Positions 40,849 through 50,720 of a stretch of 64,000 nucleotides of DNA are shown here, in pieces. The notes below the pieces were generated by a model. The model was not told the origin of the DNA. It did no database searches and saw only the letters and a list, made by a program, of their open reading frames with translations. Position 1 is the first letter of the stretch; every line of letters begins with the position of its first letter. A program made the translations under genes and the position numbers. Origin of the DNA: Pseudomonas sp. DTU_2021_1001937_2_SI_NGA_ILE_001 (GTDB lineage Bacteria > Pseudomonadota > Gammaproteobacteria > Pseudomonadales > Pseudomonadaceae); the NCBI RefSeq assembly GCF_032463525.1, contig NZ_CP135971.1:4340001-4404000 (forward strand), written 5' to 3'.

Positions 40849-41720
40849 GCCAGGAAATCGTACTTTCGGTCGAGCACCTGATGATGCACTTCGGTGGCAT
40901 CAAGGCCCTGAGCGACGTGAGCCTGCAAGTGCGGCGCAACTCGATCTTCGCCCTGATCGGCCCCAACGGCGCCGGCAAGACCACCGTGTTCAACTGCCTG
41001 ACCGGCTTCTACAAGGCCACCGGCGGGCGTATCGAGCTGCATACCCGGGGCAAGACCACCAACGTCATCAAGCTGCTCGGCGAGTCGTTCAAGCCGACGG
41101 ACTTCGTCTCGCCGCCCAGCTTCCTCAGCCGTGTGTACTACAAGATGTTCGGCGGTACCCACCTGGTGAACCGCGCCGGGTTGGCGCGCACCTTCCAGAA
41201 CATTCGCCTGTTCAAGGAAATGTCGGTGGTCGAGAACCTGCTGGTGGCCCAGCACATGTGGGTCAACCGCAACCTGCTGGCCGGCATCCTCAACACCCCG
41301 GGCTACCGCAAGGCCGAGGAAGACGCGCTGAATACCGCCTTCTACTGGCTGGAAGTGGTCGACCTGGTCGACTGCGCCAACCGCCTGGCCGGCGAGCTGT
41401 CCTACGGTCAGCAGCGCCGCCTGGAAATCGCCCGGGCCATGTGTACCCGACCTCAGGTGATCTGCCTCGACGAGCCGGCCGCCGGCCTCAACCCGCAGGA
41501 AACCGAAGCACTGAGCGGGATGATCCGCAAACTGCGCGACGAGCACGACATGACCATCGTGCTCATCGAGCACGACATGGGCATGGTCATGGGCATTTCC
41601 GACGACATCGTGGTGCTCGACCATGGCAACGTGATCGCCGCCGGCAAGCCACAAGACATACGCAACGATCCGAAAGTGATCGCCGCCTACCTGGGCGCGG
41701 ACGAAGAGGAACTGGTATGA
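40845..41720 (+). CDS. braF: Branched-chain amino acid ABC transporter ATPase LivG/BraF
   Basis: A 291-aa ATP-binding subunit. It has Walker A GPNGAGKTT, a longer insertion between Walker A and Q-loop typical of Pseudomonas LivG (around residues 60-105), signature LSYGQQRRLEIA, Walker B VICLDEPAAGLNP and the H-loop LIEHDM. It is translationally linked to both neighbours: it begins inside braE and its stop overlaps braG (ATGA). Confidence 0.95.
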
Positions 41721-42433
41721 GCAAACCGATCCTCGAACTGAAAGAGATCGACGTGTTCTACGGGCCGATCCAGGCCCTCAAGAAAGTCTCCCTGCACATC
41801 AACGAGGGCGAGACGGTGAGCCTGATCGGCTCCAACGGCGCGGGCAAGTCCACGCTGCTGATGTCGATCTTCGGCCAGCCACGCGCGGCCAGCGGGCAGA
41901 TCCTCTACCAGGGCACCGACATTACCCAGAAGTCGTCGCACTACATCGCGTCCAACGGTATCGCCCAGTCGCCGGAAGGGCGGCGGGTGTTTCCCGACAT
42001 GTCGGTGGAAGAGAACCTGCTGATGGGTACCATTCCCATCGGCGACAAGCACTGCGACGCAGACATGCAGCGCATGTTCGAGCTGTTCCCGCGGCTCAAG
42101 GAGCGGCGCAACCAGCGGGCGATGACCATGTCGGGTGGCGAGCAGCAGATGCTGGCCATTGCCCGGGCGTTGATGAGCCGGCCCAAGCTGTTGCTGCTCG
42201 ACGAGCCGAGCCTTGGCCTGGCCCCCATCATCGTCAAGCAGATCTTCTCGATCCTGCGCGAGCTGGCCTCCACGGGCATGACCATCTTCCTGGTCGAGCA
42301 GAATGCCAACCATGCCCTGAAACTGTCCGACCGCGCCTATGTGATGGTCAACGGAGAAATCCGCCTGTCTGGCAGCGGCCAGGACCTGTTGAGCAACGAG
42401 GAAGTGCGTAACGCCTACTTGGGCGGGCACTGA
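41717..42433 (+). CDS. braG: Branched-chain amino acid ABC transporter ATPase LivF/BraG
   Basis: A 238-aa ATP-binding subunit with Walker A GSNGAGKSTLL, signature MSGGEQQMLAIARAL, Walker B LLLLDEPSLGLAP and H-loop LVEQNANHAL. The start MSKPILELKEIDVFYGPIQ at 41717 is the family start. Its frame is open upstream through braF to 40817, but that is an antisense-like artefact of high GC and codes nothing recognisable. A strong terminator follows. Confidence 0.95.
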   Translation: MSKPILELKEIDVFYGPIQALKKVSLHINEGETVSLIGSNGAGKSTLLMSIFGQPRAASGQILYQGTDITQKSSHYIASNGIAQSPEGRRVFPDMSVEENLLMGTIPIGDKHCDADMQRMFELFPRLKERRNQRAMTMSGGEQQMLAIARALMSRPKLLLLDEPSLGLAPIIVKQIFSILRELASTGMTIFLVEQNANHALKLSDRAYVMVNGEIRLSGSGQDLLSNEEVRNAYLGGH

Positions 42434-42459
42434 CCGGCCTGTTCTACAGGACGTCACCC

Positions 42460-42490
42460 AGCCCCGGTCGGTTTCCGTCCGGGGCTTTTT
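42460..42490 (+). terminator. Terminator of the branched-chain amino acid operon
   Basis: AGCCCCGG / CCGGGGCT with an 11-nt loop followed by a run of T (42486-42490). Confidence 0.85.
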
Positions 42491-43944
<1,454 letters not shown>

Positions 43945-43967
43945 AGCCGATATCGTTCGATCAGAGC

Positions 43968-44056
43968 GTTGGCGAGCTTGCTCGCGATGGCTGCCTCAAG
44001 CTCACAGCAGATGCGCTGACGTTGTCGGCGCTCTTCGCGAGCAAGCTCGCGCCAAC
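43968..44056. repeat. Inverted REP pair, GAGCTTGCTCGCGA family
   Basis: GTTGGCGAGCTTGCTCGCGA on the left and TCGCGAGCAAGCTCGCGCC on the right form an inverted pair about 45 bp apart in the gap between convergent ydfG and the AGE epimerase gene. It belongs to a different REP family from the AGCGGCTTTAGCCGCGAA elements elsewhere in the window. Confidence 0.8.
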
Positions 44057-44132
44057 AAACGCCAGGGCGCGCCTCTAATAGGCTGCAGCCAGGAAGCTTG
44101 TCGCGGCTTGGAGCGCTTTTACCCTTATCGCT

Positions 44133-45275
44133 TCAGACGATGCGGTTCTGCAGGTACTGCTCCAGCCCCAGGTAGCAGGTGGCGAGGTGGTAGGGCGTTG
44201 TGGACGGCATGTCGCTTCGGCTGACTGCCCCCTCGGCATTCAGGCATTCATGCCAGCCCTGGGCATGCAGGAACTGGTCGTGCAGGGCCTGGGCCTGGCT
44301 GAGCAGTTGTGCCGGTTCGTCACGCAGGGCCAGGGCGCGCAGGTACTCGGCCTGGGCCCAGATTCGCCGCGTGGCGTCGAGCATCTTGCCATCGCCGCGC
44401 AGCGTGGCGCCCACCGCGCCGCTTGGCGCATCCACGCCCTGTGCCTGGGCCAGCGGGAAGGCCCTTTGCAGCGCTGCGTGCAACGGCCGGCCATGCAGGG
44501 TCGGCGTGGAATGCAGCAGGAAGAACCATTCGAACTGGTGGCCCGGCTCATACCAGTTATCCACAGAACCCAGCGGTTTCTCCATCAGCAGCCCGGTGTC
44601 CGGGTCGACGAAGCGCCTGTGCATATGCTCCAGCAGACCGTCCAGGGCCTGGGTGGTCTGCGGGTCGGGGCGTACCTGCAAGGTGGCGAGAAAGGCTTCG
44701 GCCAGGTGCATCAGCGGGTTCTGCAGCGGGCCGCTGCCCAGCGTCGACCAGTCTTCGCCCAGGCAGGCCTCATACAGCCCGCGGCCATCGCTGAAGCGTT
44801 CACGCACCACGCTCAGCGCCGCATCCAGCGCCGGTTCCGCCAATGGCTCGCGGGTGCGGTGCCAGTAGTGGGCGCAGGCGAAGATGATAAAGGCATGGGT
44901 GTAGAGGTCCTTGCGCCGGTCCAGCGGTGCGCCCTGGGCGTCGATGCTGTAGAACCAGCCGCCATGCTCGGCATCGTGGAAGTGCCGTTGCAGGGAGCGA
45001 AACAGCGCATGCGCGCGTTGCTCGGCGCCGGGGACGCGTGGGTCGCCGATCAGGCTGGAAAACACGAACAGCTGACGGGCACAGGCCATCGCCCGATAGC
45101 GTTGCGGCGGCAAGGGCTGATGGCTGCCGTCCAGGGCCTCGAAGGGCAGGGCCATGGCGGCGTTCCAGCCAGGGCCTTGCCACATTGGCACGATGACCTG
45201 GACAAAGTGCTGCTGCAGGGCCGCCACGAGAGAGGTCAGTGCGGGCGAGGGGACGGAGCTGGGGGCGTGGGGCAT
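44133..45275 (-). CDS. AGE family epimerase/isomerase
   Basis: A 380-aa (alpha/alpha)6-barrel protein of the N-acylglucosamine 2-epimerase / aldose-ketose isomerase family. The conserved segments LDRRKDLYTHAFIIFACAHYW, LQNPLMHLAEAFLA, GHQFEWFFLL and STTPYHLATCYLGLEQY contain the barrel His residues used in catalysis. Bacterial stand-alone members include mannose isomerase and glucose-mannose epimerase; the exact sugar cannot be chosen here. It lies 53 bp downstream of a regulator on the same strand. Confidence 0.9.
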   Translation of the reverse strand: MPHAPSSVPSPALTSLVAALQQHFVQVIVPMWQGPGWNAAMALPFEALDGSHQPLPPQRYRAMACARQLFVFSSLIGDPRVPGAEQRAHALFRSLQRHFHDAEHGGWFYSIDAQGAPLDRRKDLYTHAFIIFACAHYWHRTREPLAEPALDAALSVVRERFSDGRGLYEACLGEDWSTLGSGPLQNPLMHLAEAFLATLQVRPDPQTTQALDGLLEHMHRRFVDPDTGLLMEKPLGSVDNWYEPGHQFEWFFLLHSTPTLHGRPLHAALQRAFPLAQAQGVDAPSGAVGATLRGDGKMLDATRRIWAQAEYLRALALRDEPAQLLSQAQALHDQFLHAQGWHECLNAEGAVSRSDMPSTTPYHLATCYLGLEQYLQNRIV

Positions 45276-45328
45276 CGGCGGGCATCACGGCGGGATCGGA
45301 TGCGCGCCATGGTAACAGGCGCGGCGGC

Positions 45329-45979
45329 TTACGGCGCGGGGGATTGCGGCTCGCTGACGGTCAGCCCGCGCCAGTGCCGTGCGCCCATGAAGATGAAGCG
45401 CAGCTGCTGAGTGATCTTCGCCTGGGGCGTGAGGTGCTCCGCCAGGGGGGCAGCGGGCGGGTCGATGAGTTCGGGCAGCATGGCGAACACACTCTTGACC
45501 ACCAGGTCGGCGATGATCGCCAGGGAGGCCGTATCGAGGTGCTGCCACTTGGGCATCTGCCGCAGATCGGTGACCAGGTCGGCGGCGATGTCTTCGCGCA
45601 GCGTGCCCAAGGCCTGACGCACCAGTCGTGAACCACCGTACTGTTCGCGGGCCAGGAACAGGAACTGCGGACGGTGGGCGGCCACACCCTCGAGGAAGAT
45701 GCGGACCGAGGCTTCGATCAGCCCGCCGCCTTCCATCTCGTTGTGACGCACCAGGCGGATGGTTTCGCGGAAGGTCTGGCCGACTTCCACGACCAGCGCC
45801 AGGCCCAGCTGGTCCATGTCGTCGAAATGCCGGTAGAAACCGGTGGGCACGATACCCGCCGTGCGCGACACTTCCCGCAGGCTAAGGCTGGCGAAGCCTC
45901 GCCCGCTCTCCATGAGGCAGTGCGCGGCCTCCATGAGTGCGCGGCGGGTCTGTTGCTTCTGTTCGGCGCGGGGGGACAT
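45329..45979 (-). CDS. TetR family regulator, FabR/DesT-like
   Basis: A 216-aa repressor. The N-terminal helix-turn-helix reads TRRALMEAAHCLMES and FASLSLREVSRTAGIVPTGFYRHFDDMDQLGLALV, strikingly close to E. coli FabR and P. aeruginosa DesT, which sense acyl-CoA/ACP and control unsaturated fatty acid genes. The ligand domain also fits (SVRIFLEGVAAHRPQFLFLAREQYGGS). No desaturase or fabAB gene is adjacent, so the target is elsewhere. The start MSPRAEQKQQTRR at 45979 was chosen over an upstream ATG at 46021. Transcribed towards the AGE epimerase gene. Confidence 0.85.
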   Translation of the reverse strand: MSPRAEQKQQTRRALMEAAHCLMESGRGFASLSLREVSRTAGIVPTGFYRHFDDMDQLGLALVVEVGQTFRETIRLVRHNEMEGGGLIEASVRIFLEGVAAHRPQFLFLAREQYGGSRLVRQALGTLREDIAADLVTDLRQMPKWQHLDTASLAIIADLVVKSVFAMLPELIDPPAAPLAEHLTPQAKITQQLRFIFMGARHWRGLTVSEPQSPAP

Positions 45980-46014
45980 CGGTGGACCATTACAGGGATA
46001 AACTGCGCGGCACT

Positions 46015-46034
46015 CTAACACGAGTGCTCGCGTG
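46015..46034. promoter_or_regulatory. Possible operator of the FabR/DesT-like regulator
   Basis: CTAACACGAGTGCTCGCGTG is an imperfect inverted repeat 36 bp upstream of the regulator start and in the divergent gap with the AsmA gene. Its CTAACACG half resembles the E. coli FabR operator half as I recall it. Autoregulation is inference. Confidence 0.35.
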
Positions 46035-46142
46035 GCAAGTCGATTCGCAATCGAGTCAAACCATGCTGGCTTTTACCAGTCCAAGTGATATGTCGTATGC
46101 AGCGCGGCCCTGGCCGGCGCGCTGATTCTGGAGAGTCGTGCA

Positions 46143-48209
46143 ATGACGCGCAGCCGCAAGATCCTCGCCTGGACAGGCGCTACCCTGGTCGCCTTGTTGG
46201 CCATTCTGGTCGTGGTCATCGCCACCTTCGACTGGAACCGTCTCAAGCCCTTTCTCAATGAAAAAGTCAGCGATGCCTTGCACCGCCCCTTCGCCATCAA
46301 CGGCGACCTCAGCGTGCACTGGCAACGCGAGCCCGATGAAGGCGGCTGGCGTGCCTGGCTGCCTTGGCCGCACTTCCAGGCCCAGGACCTGACCCTGGGC
46401 AACCCGGAATGGTCGAAACAGCCGCAGATGGTCACCCTTCAGCAGGTCAACTTCACCCTTTCGCCACTGCCGCTGTTGGCCCAGCGCGTGGTGATCCCGA
46501 GCATCGAACTGACTGGCCCGGATGCCCGCCTGGAGCGCCTGGCCGATGGGCGCGCCAACTGGGTCTTCGACCTGCCGGCCAGCGACCCGAATGCCGAACC
46601 CTCGGCCTGGCAGCTGGACATCGGCTCGATCCGCTTCGACAAGGGGCTGGTGAGGATCGACGACCAGACGTTGAGAACCCGTCTGGAGCTGGTCATCACG
46701 CCACTGGGCAAACCCATCCCGTTCAGCGATATCGTTGGCGGCGCCGAAGCCAAGAAAGTCGCCGACAAGGGCGCAGCGGCCCAGGACTACGCCTTCGGCC
46801 TGACCGCCAAAGGTGAATATCGCGGCCTGCCCGTGTCGGGTGACGGCAAGGCCGGCGGGTTGCTGGCGCTCAAGGACGCACGTCAGCCGTTTCCGGTGCA
46901 GGCCGACGTCAAGGCCGGAGCCACGCACATCGTGGTGGCCGGGACCTTGACCGATCCGCAGAACCTCGGCGCGCTGGACCTGCGCCTGAAGCTCTCCGGC
47001 GCCAGCCTCAGCGACCTCTACCCGCTGACCGGCGTCACCCTGCCGGACTCCGGGGCCTATTCCACCGATGGCCGCCTGATCGTCCAGCTCAAGGAGCCGC
47101 AAGGTGCCCGTTTCCGCTACGAGGGCTTCAATGGCCGTATCGGCAAGAGCGACATCCACGGCGACCTGGGTTTCGTCGCCGGCCAGCCGCGGCCCAAGCT
47201 CACCGGCAAGCTGGTCTCCGACCAGTTGCTGTTCACCGATCTGGCGCCGCTGATCGGTGCCGACTCCAACGCTGCGCAGAAGAAGCGCGGCGGCGAGAGC
47301 AAGCAGCCAGCGGGCAAGGTGCTGCCGGTGGAAACCTTCGCCACCGATCGCTGGCGGGCCATGGACGCCGATGTGGAGTTCACTGGCAAGCGCATCGTGC
47401 AGACCCAGGACCTGCCCTTCAGCGACCTGTACACCCACGTGCTGCTCGATGACGGGCAGTTGAGCCTGCAGCCGCTGCGTTTCGGTGTGGCGGGAGGGCA
47501 GCTGGACGCCGATATCCGTCTCGACGGGCGCAGCCAGCCCTTGCAAGGGCGCGCCAAACTGTCGGCACGGGGCTTCAAGCTCAAGCAGCTGTTCCCGACC
47601 TTCGAGCCGATGAAGACCAGCTTCGGCGAACTCAATGGCGATGCCGACATCCGCGGGCGAGGCAATTCGATCGCGGCCCTGCTGGGCACGGCCGACGGTG
47701 ATCTGCGCATGCTGATCAACGACGGCGCGGTCAGCCGCGGGCTGATGGAAATCGCCGGGCTCAACGTCGGTAACTATGTGGTCAGCGAACTGTTCGGCGA
47801 CAAGGAAGTGAAGATCAACTGCGCGGTGTCGGACCTGGGCATCAAGGACGGCCTGGCCAGTACCCGGGCGTTCGTCTTCGATACCGAGAATGCGATCATC
47901 TACATCGACGGCACGGCCAACTTCAAGACCGAGCAACTGGACCTGAAGATCAACCCCGAGTCCAAGGGCTTCCGGGTCTTCTCGCTGCGCTCGCCGCTGT
48001 ACGTCAACGGCCCGTTCGCCAAACCCAATGCCGGTGTCCAGGCCGGCCCGCTGCTGCTGCGTGGCGCCGGCATGGTCGCCTTGGGCGTGGTCGCCGGCCC
48101 GGCAGCCGGGCTGCTGGCACTGGTCGCCACCGGTGACAACACCCCGGATCAGTGCACGCCGCTGCTGGAAAGGCTCAAGGCCGGCAAGCTGCCAAAAACG
48201 GTGAAGTGA
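46143..48209 (+). CDS. AsmA family protein
   Basis: A 688-aa envelope protein with one N-terminal membrane anchor (ILAWTGATLVALLAILVVVIATFDWNR) and a large periplasmic part. The AsmA N-terminal region covers DWNRLKPFLNEKVSDALHRPFAINGDLSVHW, and the AsmA_2 C-terminal region is rich in beta structure (GDADIRGRGNSIAALLGTADGDLRMLINDGAVSRGLM). AsmA-like proteins are proposed bridges for lipid transport between membranes. It stands alone and is divergent from the FabR/DesT-like regulator, a suggestive but unproven lipid link. Confidence 0.93.
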   Translation: MTRSRKILAWTGATLVALLAILVVVIATFDWNRLKPFLNEKVSDALHRPFAINGDLSVHWQREPDEGGWRAWLPWPHFQAQDLTLGNPEWSKQPQMVTLQQVNFTLSPLPLLAQRVVIPSIELTGPDARLERLADGRANWVFDLPASDPNAEPSAWQLDIGSIRFDKGLVRIDDQTLRTRLELVITPLGKPIPFSDIVGGAEAKKVADKGAAAQDYAFGLTAKGEYRGLPVSGDGKAGGLLALKDARQPFPVQADVKAGATHIVVAGTLTDPQNLGALDLRLKLSGASLSDLYPLTGVTLPDSGAYSTDGRLIVQLKEPQGARFRYEGFNGRIGKSDIHGDLGFVAGQPRPKLTGKLVSDQLLFTDLAPLIGADSNAAQKKRGGESKQPAGKVLPVETFATDRWRAMDADVEFTGKRIVQTQDLPFSDLYTHVLLDDGQLSLQPLRFGVAGGQLDADIRLDGRSQPLQGRAKLSARGFKLKQLFPTFEPMKTSFGELNGDADIRGRGNSIAALLGTADGDLRMLINDGAVSRGLMEIAGLNVGNYVVSELFGDKEVKINCAVSDLGIKDGLASTRAFVFDTENAIIYIDGTANFKTEQLDLKINPESKGFRVFSLRSPLYVNGPFAKPNAGVQAGPLLLRGAGMVALGVVAGPAAGLLALVATGDNTPDQCTPLLERLKAGKLPKTVK

Positions 48210-48225
48210 TCCGGCAGAATACCCG

Positions 48226-48249
48226 GTAGGAGTGGCTTCAGCCGCGAGG
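48226..48249. repeat. Single REP unit after the AsmA gene
   Basis: GTAGGAGTGGCTTCAGCCGCG is a lone REP half of the AGCGGCTTNAGCCGC family, with a degenerate partner near 48260-48272 (TCGAGCCGCTCAGG). Confidence 0.6.
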
Positions 48250-48301
48250 CTTTTCGCTGCTCGAGCCGCTCAGGTGTTGATCCGCCGTATACGGCAGACA
48301 T

Positions 48302-48339
48302 AAAAAAACGGCCCATCCGCGAACGGAGGGCCGTTTTTT
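48302..48339. terminator. Bidirectional terminator between AsmA and ferritin-like genes
   Basis: AAAAAACGGCCC / GGGCCGTTTTTT around a 13-nt loop gives T-tracts on both strands between convergent genes. Confidence 0.85.
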
Positions 48340-48350
48340 CGAGCTGGGAA

Positions 48351-48893
48351 TCACAGGTCGCCGAGAATGTCGGCCATGTCGTCAGCGTGCTCTTCTTCCT
48401 GGGCCAGGATGTCTTCGAAGATGCGTCGGGTGGTCGGGTCGGACTCACCGATGTACTGGATGATCTCGCGATAGCTGTCCACCGCGATGCGCTCGGCCAC
48501 CAGGTCTTCGTAGACCATTTCCTTCAGGGTGCTGCCAGCCACGTATTGGGCATGGGCATTTTTCGACAGGGTATCGGGGTTGAACTCCGGCTCGCCGCCC
48601 AGCTGCACGATGCGCTCGGCCAGTTTGTCGGCGTGTTCGGCTTCCTGCTGGGCGTGTTCGAGGAATTCGGCGGCGGCTACGCTGGCTTTCAGGCCGGTGG
48701 CCATGAAGTAGTGGCGTTTGTAGCGCAGCACGCAGACCAGTTCGGTGGCCAGCGACTCGTTAAGCAGGCGCAGGATGGTTTCACGGTCGGCGCTGTAGCC
48801 TTCGGTGACCGCTCCGTTCTCGACATTCTGGCGGGCCCGCTGGCGCAGGCTGCTGACGTCAGACAGGGTAGGGGCTTGGTTCATGCTGTTCAT
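48351..48893 (-). CDS. Ferritin-like (bacterioferritin/Dps-like) protein
   Basis: A 180-aa four-helix ferritin-like protein. Di-iron-type ligands are visible in NESLATELV, EHAQQEAEH, YEDLVAERIAV and LAQEEEHADD, the ExxH pairs characteristic of the superfamily. A short N-terminal extension (MNSMNQAPTLSDVSS) is present. It differs from the classic bacterioferritin start, so haem binding is not assumed. AGGAG before ATG 48893 fixes the start. Probable role is iron storage or oxidative protection in the cytoplasm. Confidence 0.88.
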   Translation of the reverse strand: MNSMNQAPTLSDVSSLRQRARQNVENGAVTEGYSADRETILRLLNESLATELVCVLRYKRHYFMATGLKASVAAAEFLEHAQQEAEHADKLAERIVQLGGEPEFNPDTLSKNAHAQYVAGSTLKEMVYEDLVAERIAVDSYREIIQYIGESDPTTRRIFEDILAQEEEHADDMADILGDL

Positions 48894-49089
48894 CGGGGAT
48901 CTCCTAGGCTAATCAGGGAATACGCTCCGCTCTGATGCAGCCGCTGTCGGCGAAGTCGTTACAAGGTGTGAGTGATACAAGGGCGAAAAAGTTTTATCGG
49001 ATTCGATCCACTCGATCGGGTGCAAAATTCTCGAAACGACTGCCGAGTCGCGGGGTCACAACCTTGAACCCCCTGCATGGAGAAGCACG

Positions 49090-49176
49090 ATGCTCAAGTT
49101 CCTTGGCGGTACTGTCGGTATCATCTTTCTGATCGGTCTGATCGTGGTCATTGCCCTGTTCAAACTGGTGTTCTGA
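49090..49176 (+). CDS. 28-aa small hydrophobic membrane protein
   Basis: A short frame starting MLKFLGGTVGIIF and ending ALFKLVF; nearly all of it is one membrane helix with a Lys at each end. GGAGAAG lies five bases before the ATG, and the stop is followed by a strong terminator at 49183-49216, so it forms a complete tiny transcription unit. I think similar short proteins occur in other Pseudomonas genomes but cannot name one. Function unknown. Confidence 0.6.
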   Translation: MLKFLGGTVGIIFLIGLIVVIALFKLVF

Positions 49177-49182
49177 ATACGC

Positions 49183-49216
49183 AAAAGCCCGGTGCAATCG
49201 CTGCACCGGGCTTTTT
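49183..49216. terminator. Bidirectional terminator between the 28-aa gene and osmE
   Basis: AAAAGCCCGGTGCA / TGCACCGGGCTTTTT, 14-bp perfect stem and 5-nt loop, T-tracts on both strands. Confidence 0.9.
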
Positions 49217-49234
49217 GTCCTGCCTTTGCCGGCC

Positions 49235-49573
49235 TTACATGGCCCGTTCGTTCTGCTCGCGTTGTTCGCAGGTCATGAAGCCCTTGTTCACCACGCGGCC
49301 ATCGCTGTTGAAGCTCACGTGATACACCTGCTGGTGGCCATCCTTGTTCAGCACATAGTTGTTGCAGGTGCCTGGGCTGACCTTGCGCTGCACGGTGGAG
49401 GACGGCTCGCCTCCAATGGTCAGCACCTGCTGACGGGTCATGCCGTTTTCAACCTGCTTGACCAGCGGCTGGTCGCGATAGGTGACGTAGTCCACGGGGT
49501 TCTGCACGGTGGTGCTGCCGCAGCCGACCAGAGTGGCCAGCACCGCGCTCGCTGCGAAGATTTTCTTGTACAT
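49235..49573 (-). CDS. osmE: Osmotically inducible lipoprotein OsmE
   Basis: A 112-aa outer membrane lipoprotein with lipobox LVGC and a SmpA/OmlA-type domain (QVENGMTRQQVLTIGGEPSST, GTCNNYVLNKDGHQQVYHVSFNSDGRVVNKGFMTC). E. coli OsmE has the same layout and is induced at high osmolarity. The final Cys pair is conserved. A plausible SD (GGAGAGA) precedes the ATG at 49573. Confidence 0.93.
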   Translation of the reverse strand: MYKKIFAASAVLATLVGCGSTTVQNPVDYVTYRDQPLVKQVENGMTRQQVLTIGGEPSSTVQRKVSPGTCNNYVLNKDGHQQVYHVSFNSDGRVVNKGFMTCEQREQNERAM

Positions 49574-49712
49574 CGCTGTCTCTCCATATGACAGAGCCGA
49601 TGCCGGCCCGTTATGGCTTGGAGCAATGGCCTACGGCCAGAGTTCTATCGGATATGGCCAGTAGGCATGAGTGCTTGTTGGTCGCGTTCCGCCGCTGGTC
49701 CGGATAAACGCC

Positions 49713-49723
49713 GCTAGGCTGAA
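49713..49723 (+). promoter_or_regulatory. RpoS-type -10 element before the lipase gene
   Basis: GCTAGGCTGAA resembles the sigma38 extended -10 (KCTAYACTTAA) and is nearly identical to the GCTAGACTGAA before the psiF gene. Confidence 0.35.
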
Positions 49724-49752
49724 TCCATCAAGGTTCAGGACAGGAGAGTCCC

Positions 49753-50643
49753 ATGACACAAGAGTACGCCACGCGTTATCCGCTGTTACTGGTTCCCGGC
49801 CTGTTGGGCTTTGTCAGGGTGCTGATCTACCCCTACTGGTTCGGTGTCGTCAAACCCTTGGAACGCGGCGGCGCCAGGGTATTTCCGGTGATGGTCTCGG
49901 GCGTCAATTCCACGGAGATCCGCGGCGAGCAGCTGTTGCTGGTCATCGAGCAGGTGATGCGCGACACCGGGGCCAGCAAGGTCAACCTGATCGGCCACAG
50001 CCAGGGCGCGCTGACCGTGCGCTACGTGGCCGCGCGGCGCCCCGACCTGGTGGCCTCTGTGACCTCGGTGGCCGGGCCCAACCATGGTTCGGAGCTGGCG
50101 GACTTTCTCGAACGACGCTTCCCGGCAGGCACGCCGGGCGGGCGGGTGGTCAACGCGATCATCGGCCTGATGGACTGGCTGATCCGCATTTTCGAGACCG
50201 GCTACCGTGGCCCGCGCCTGCCCACCGATATCACCGCTTCGCACCAGTCGCTGACCACCACCGGCGTGGCGCTGTTCAACCGCCGTTATCCACAGGGGCT
50301 GCCGGCCACCTGGGGTGGCGACGGCGAAGAACTGGTCGACGGCGTGCGCTACTACTCCTGGTCGGGCATCCTCACCCCCGGACGGACCAATCGCGGGCTG
50401 AATCTGATCGACGGTTCGAACATTGTCTGCCGGCTGTTCGCCCGCACCTTCATCAAGGAGCGTGGCCAGTGCGACGGTATGGTCGGGCGCTTCAGTTCGC
50501 GGCTGGGCAAGGTGATTGGCGACGACTTCCCGCTGGACCACTTCGACAGCGTCAACCAGATGATCGGCCTGGTGGGCAAGGGGGCCAGGCCGGTGCAACT
50601 GTTCCTCGAACATGCGGCGCGGCTGAAGGCCGCCGGTCTGTAG
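49753..50643 (+). CDS. Triacylglycerol lipase, family I, no signal peptide
   Basis: A 296-aa alpha/beta hydrolase. The oxyanion-hole segment PLLLVPGLLG is followed by the nucleophile elbow GHSQG with Ser83. The Asp in CDGMVGR and His in PLDHFDSVNQ complete the triad, and the Cys pair (IVCRLF, GQCDGMV) matches the disulphide of P. aeruginosa LipA. Unlike LipA it has no signal peptide, and no lif foldase gene is near, so it may be cytoplasmic or exported another way. The start has CAGGAGAG upstream. Confidence 0.9.
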   Translation: MTQEYATRYPLLLVPGLLGFVRVLIYPYWFGVVKPLERGGARVFPVMVSGVNSTEIRGEQLLLVIEQVMRDTGASKVNLIGHSQGALTVRYVAARRPDLVASVTSVAGPNHGSELADFLERRFPAGTPGGRVVNAIIGLMDWLIRIFETGYRGPRLPTDITASHQSLTTTGVALFNRRYPQGLPATWGGDGEELVDGVRYYSWSGILTPGRTNRGLNLIDGSNIVCRLFARTFIKERGQCDGMVGRFSSRLGKVIGDDFPLDHFDSVNQMIGLVGKGARPVQLFLEHAARLKAAGL

Positions 50644-50667
50644 GGCCGAGGGCGGGCGGTGCGGCTG

Positions 50668-50678
50668 GCTAGACTGAA
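50668..50678 (+). promoter_or_regulatory. RpoS-type -10 element before psiF
   Basis: GCTAGACTGAA, 43 bp before the psiF start, fits the sigma38 extended -10 with two mismatches. Confidence 0.4.
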
Positions 50679-50720
50679 CAGGCGGTATTTTCTGCTATCG
50701 GCGTTCAGGAGAGTCGAACA

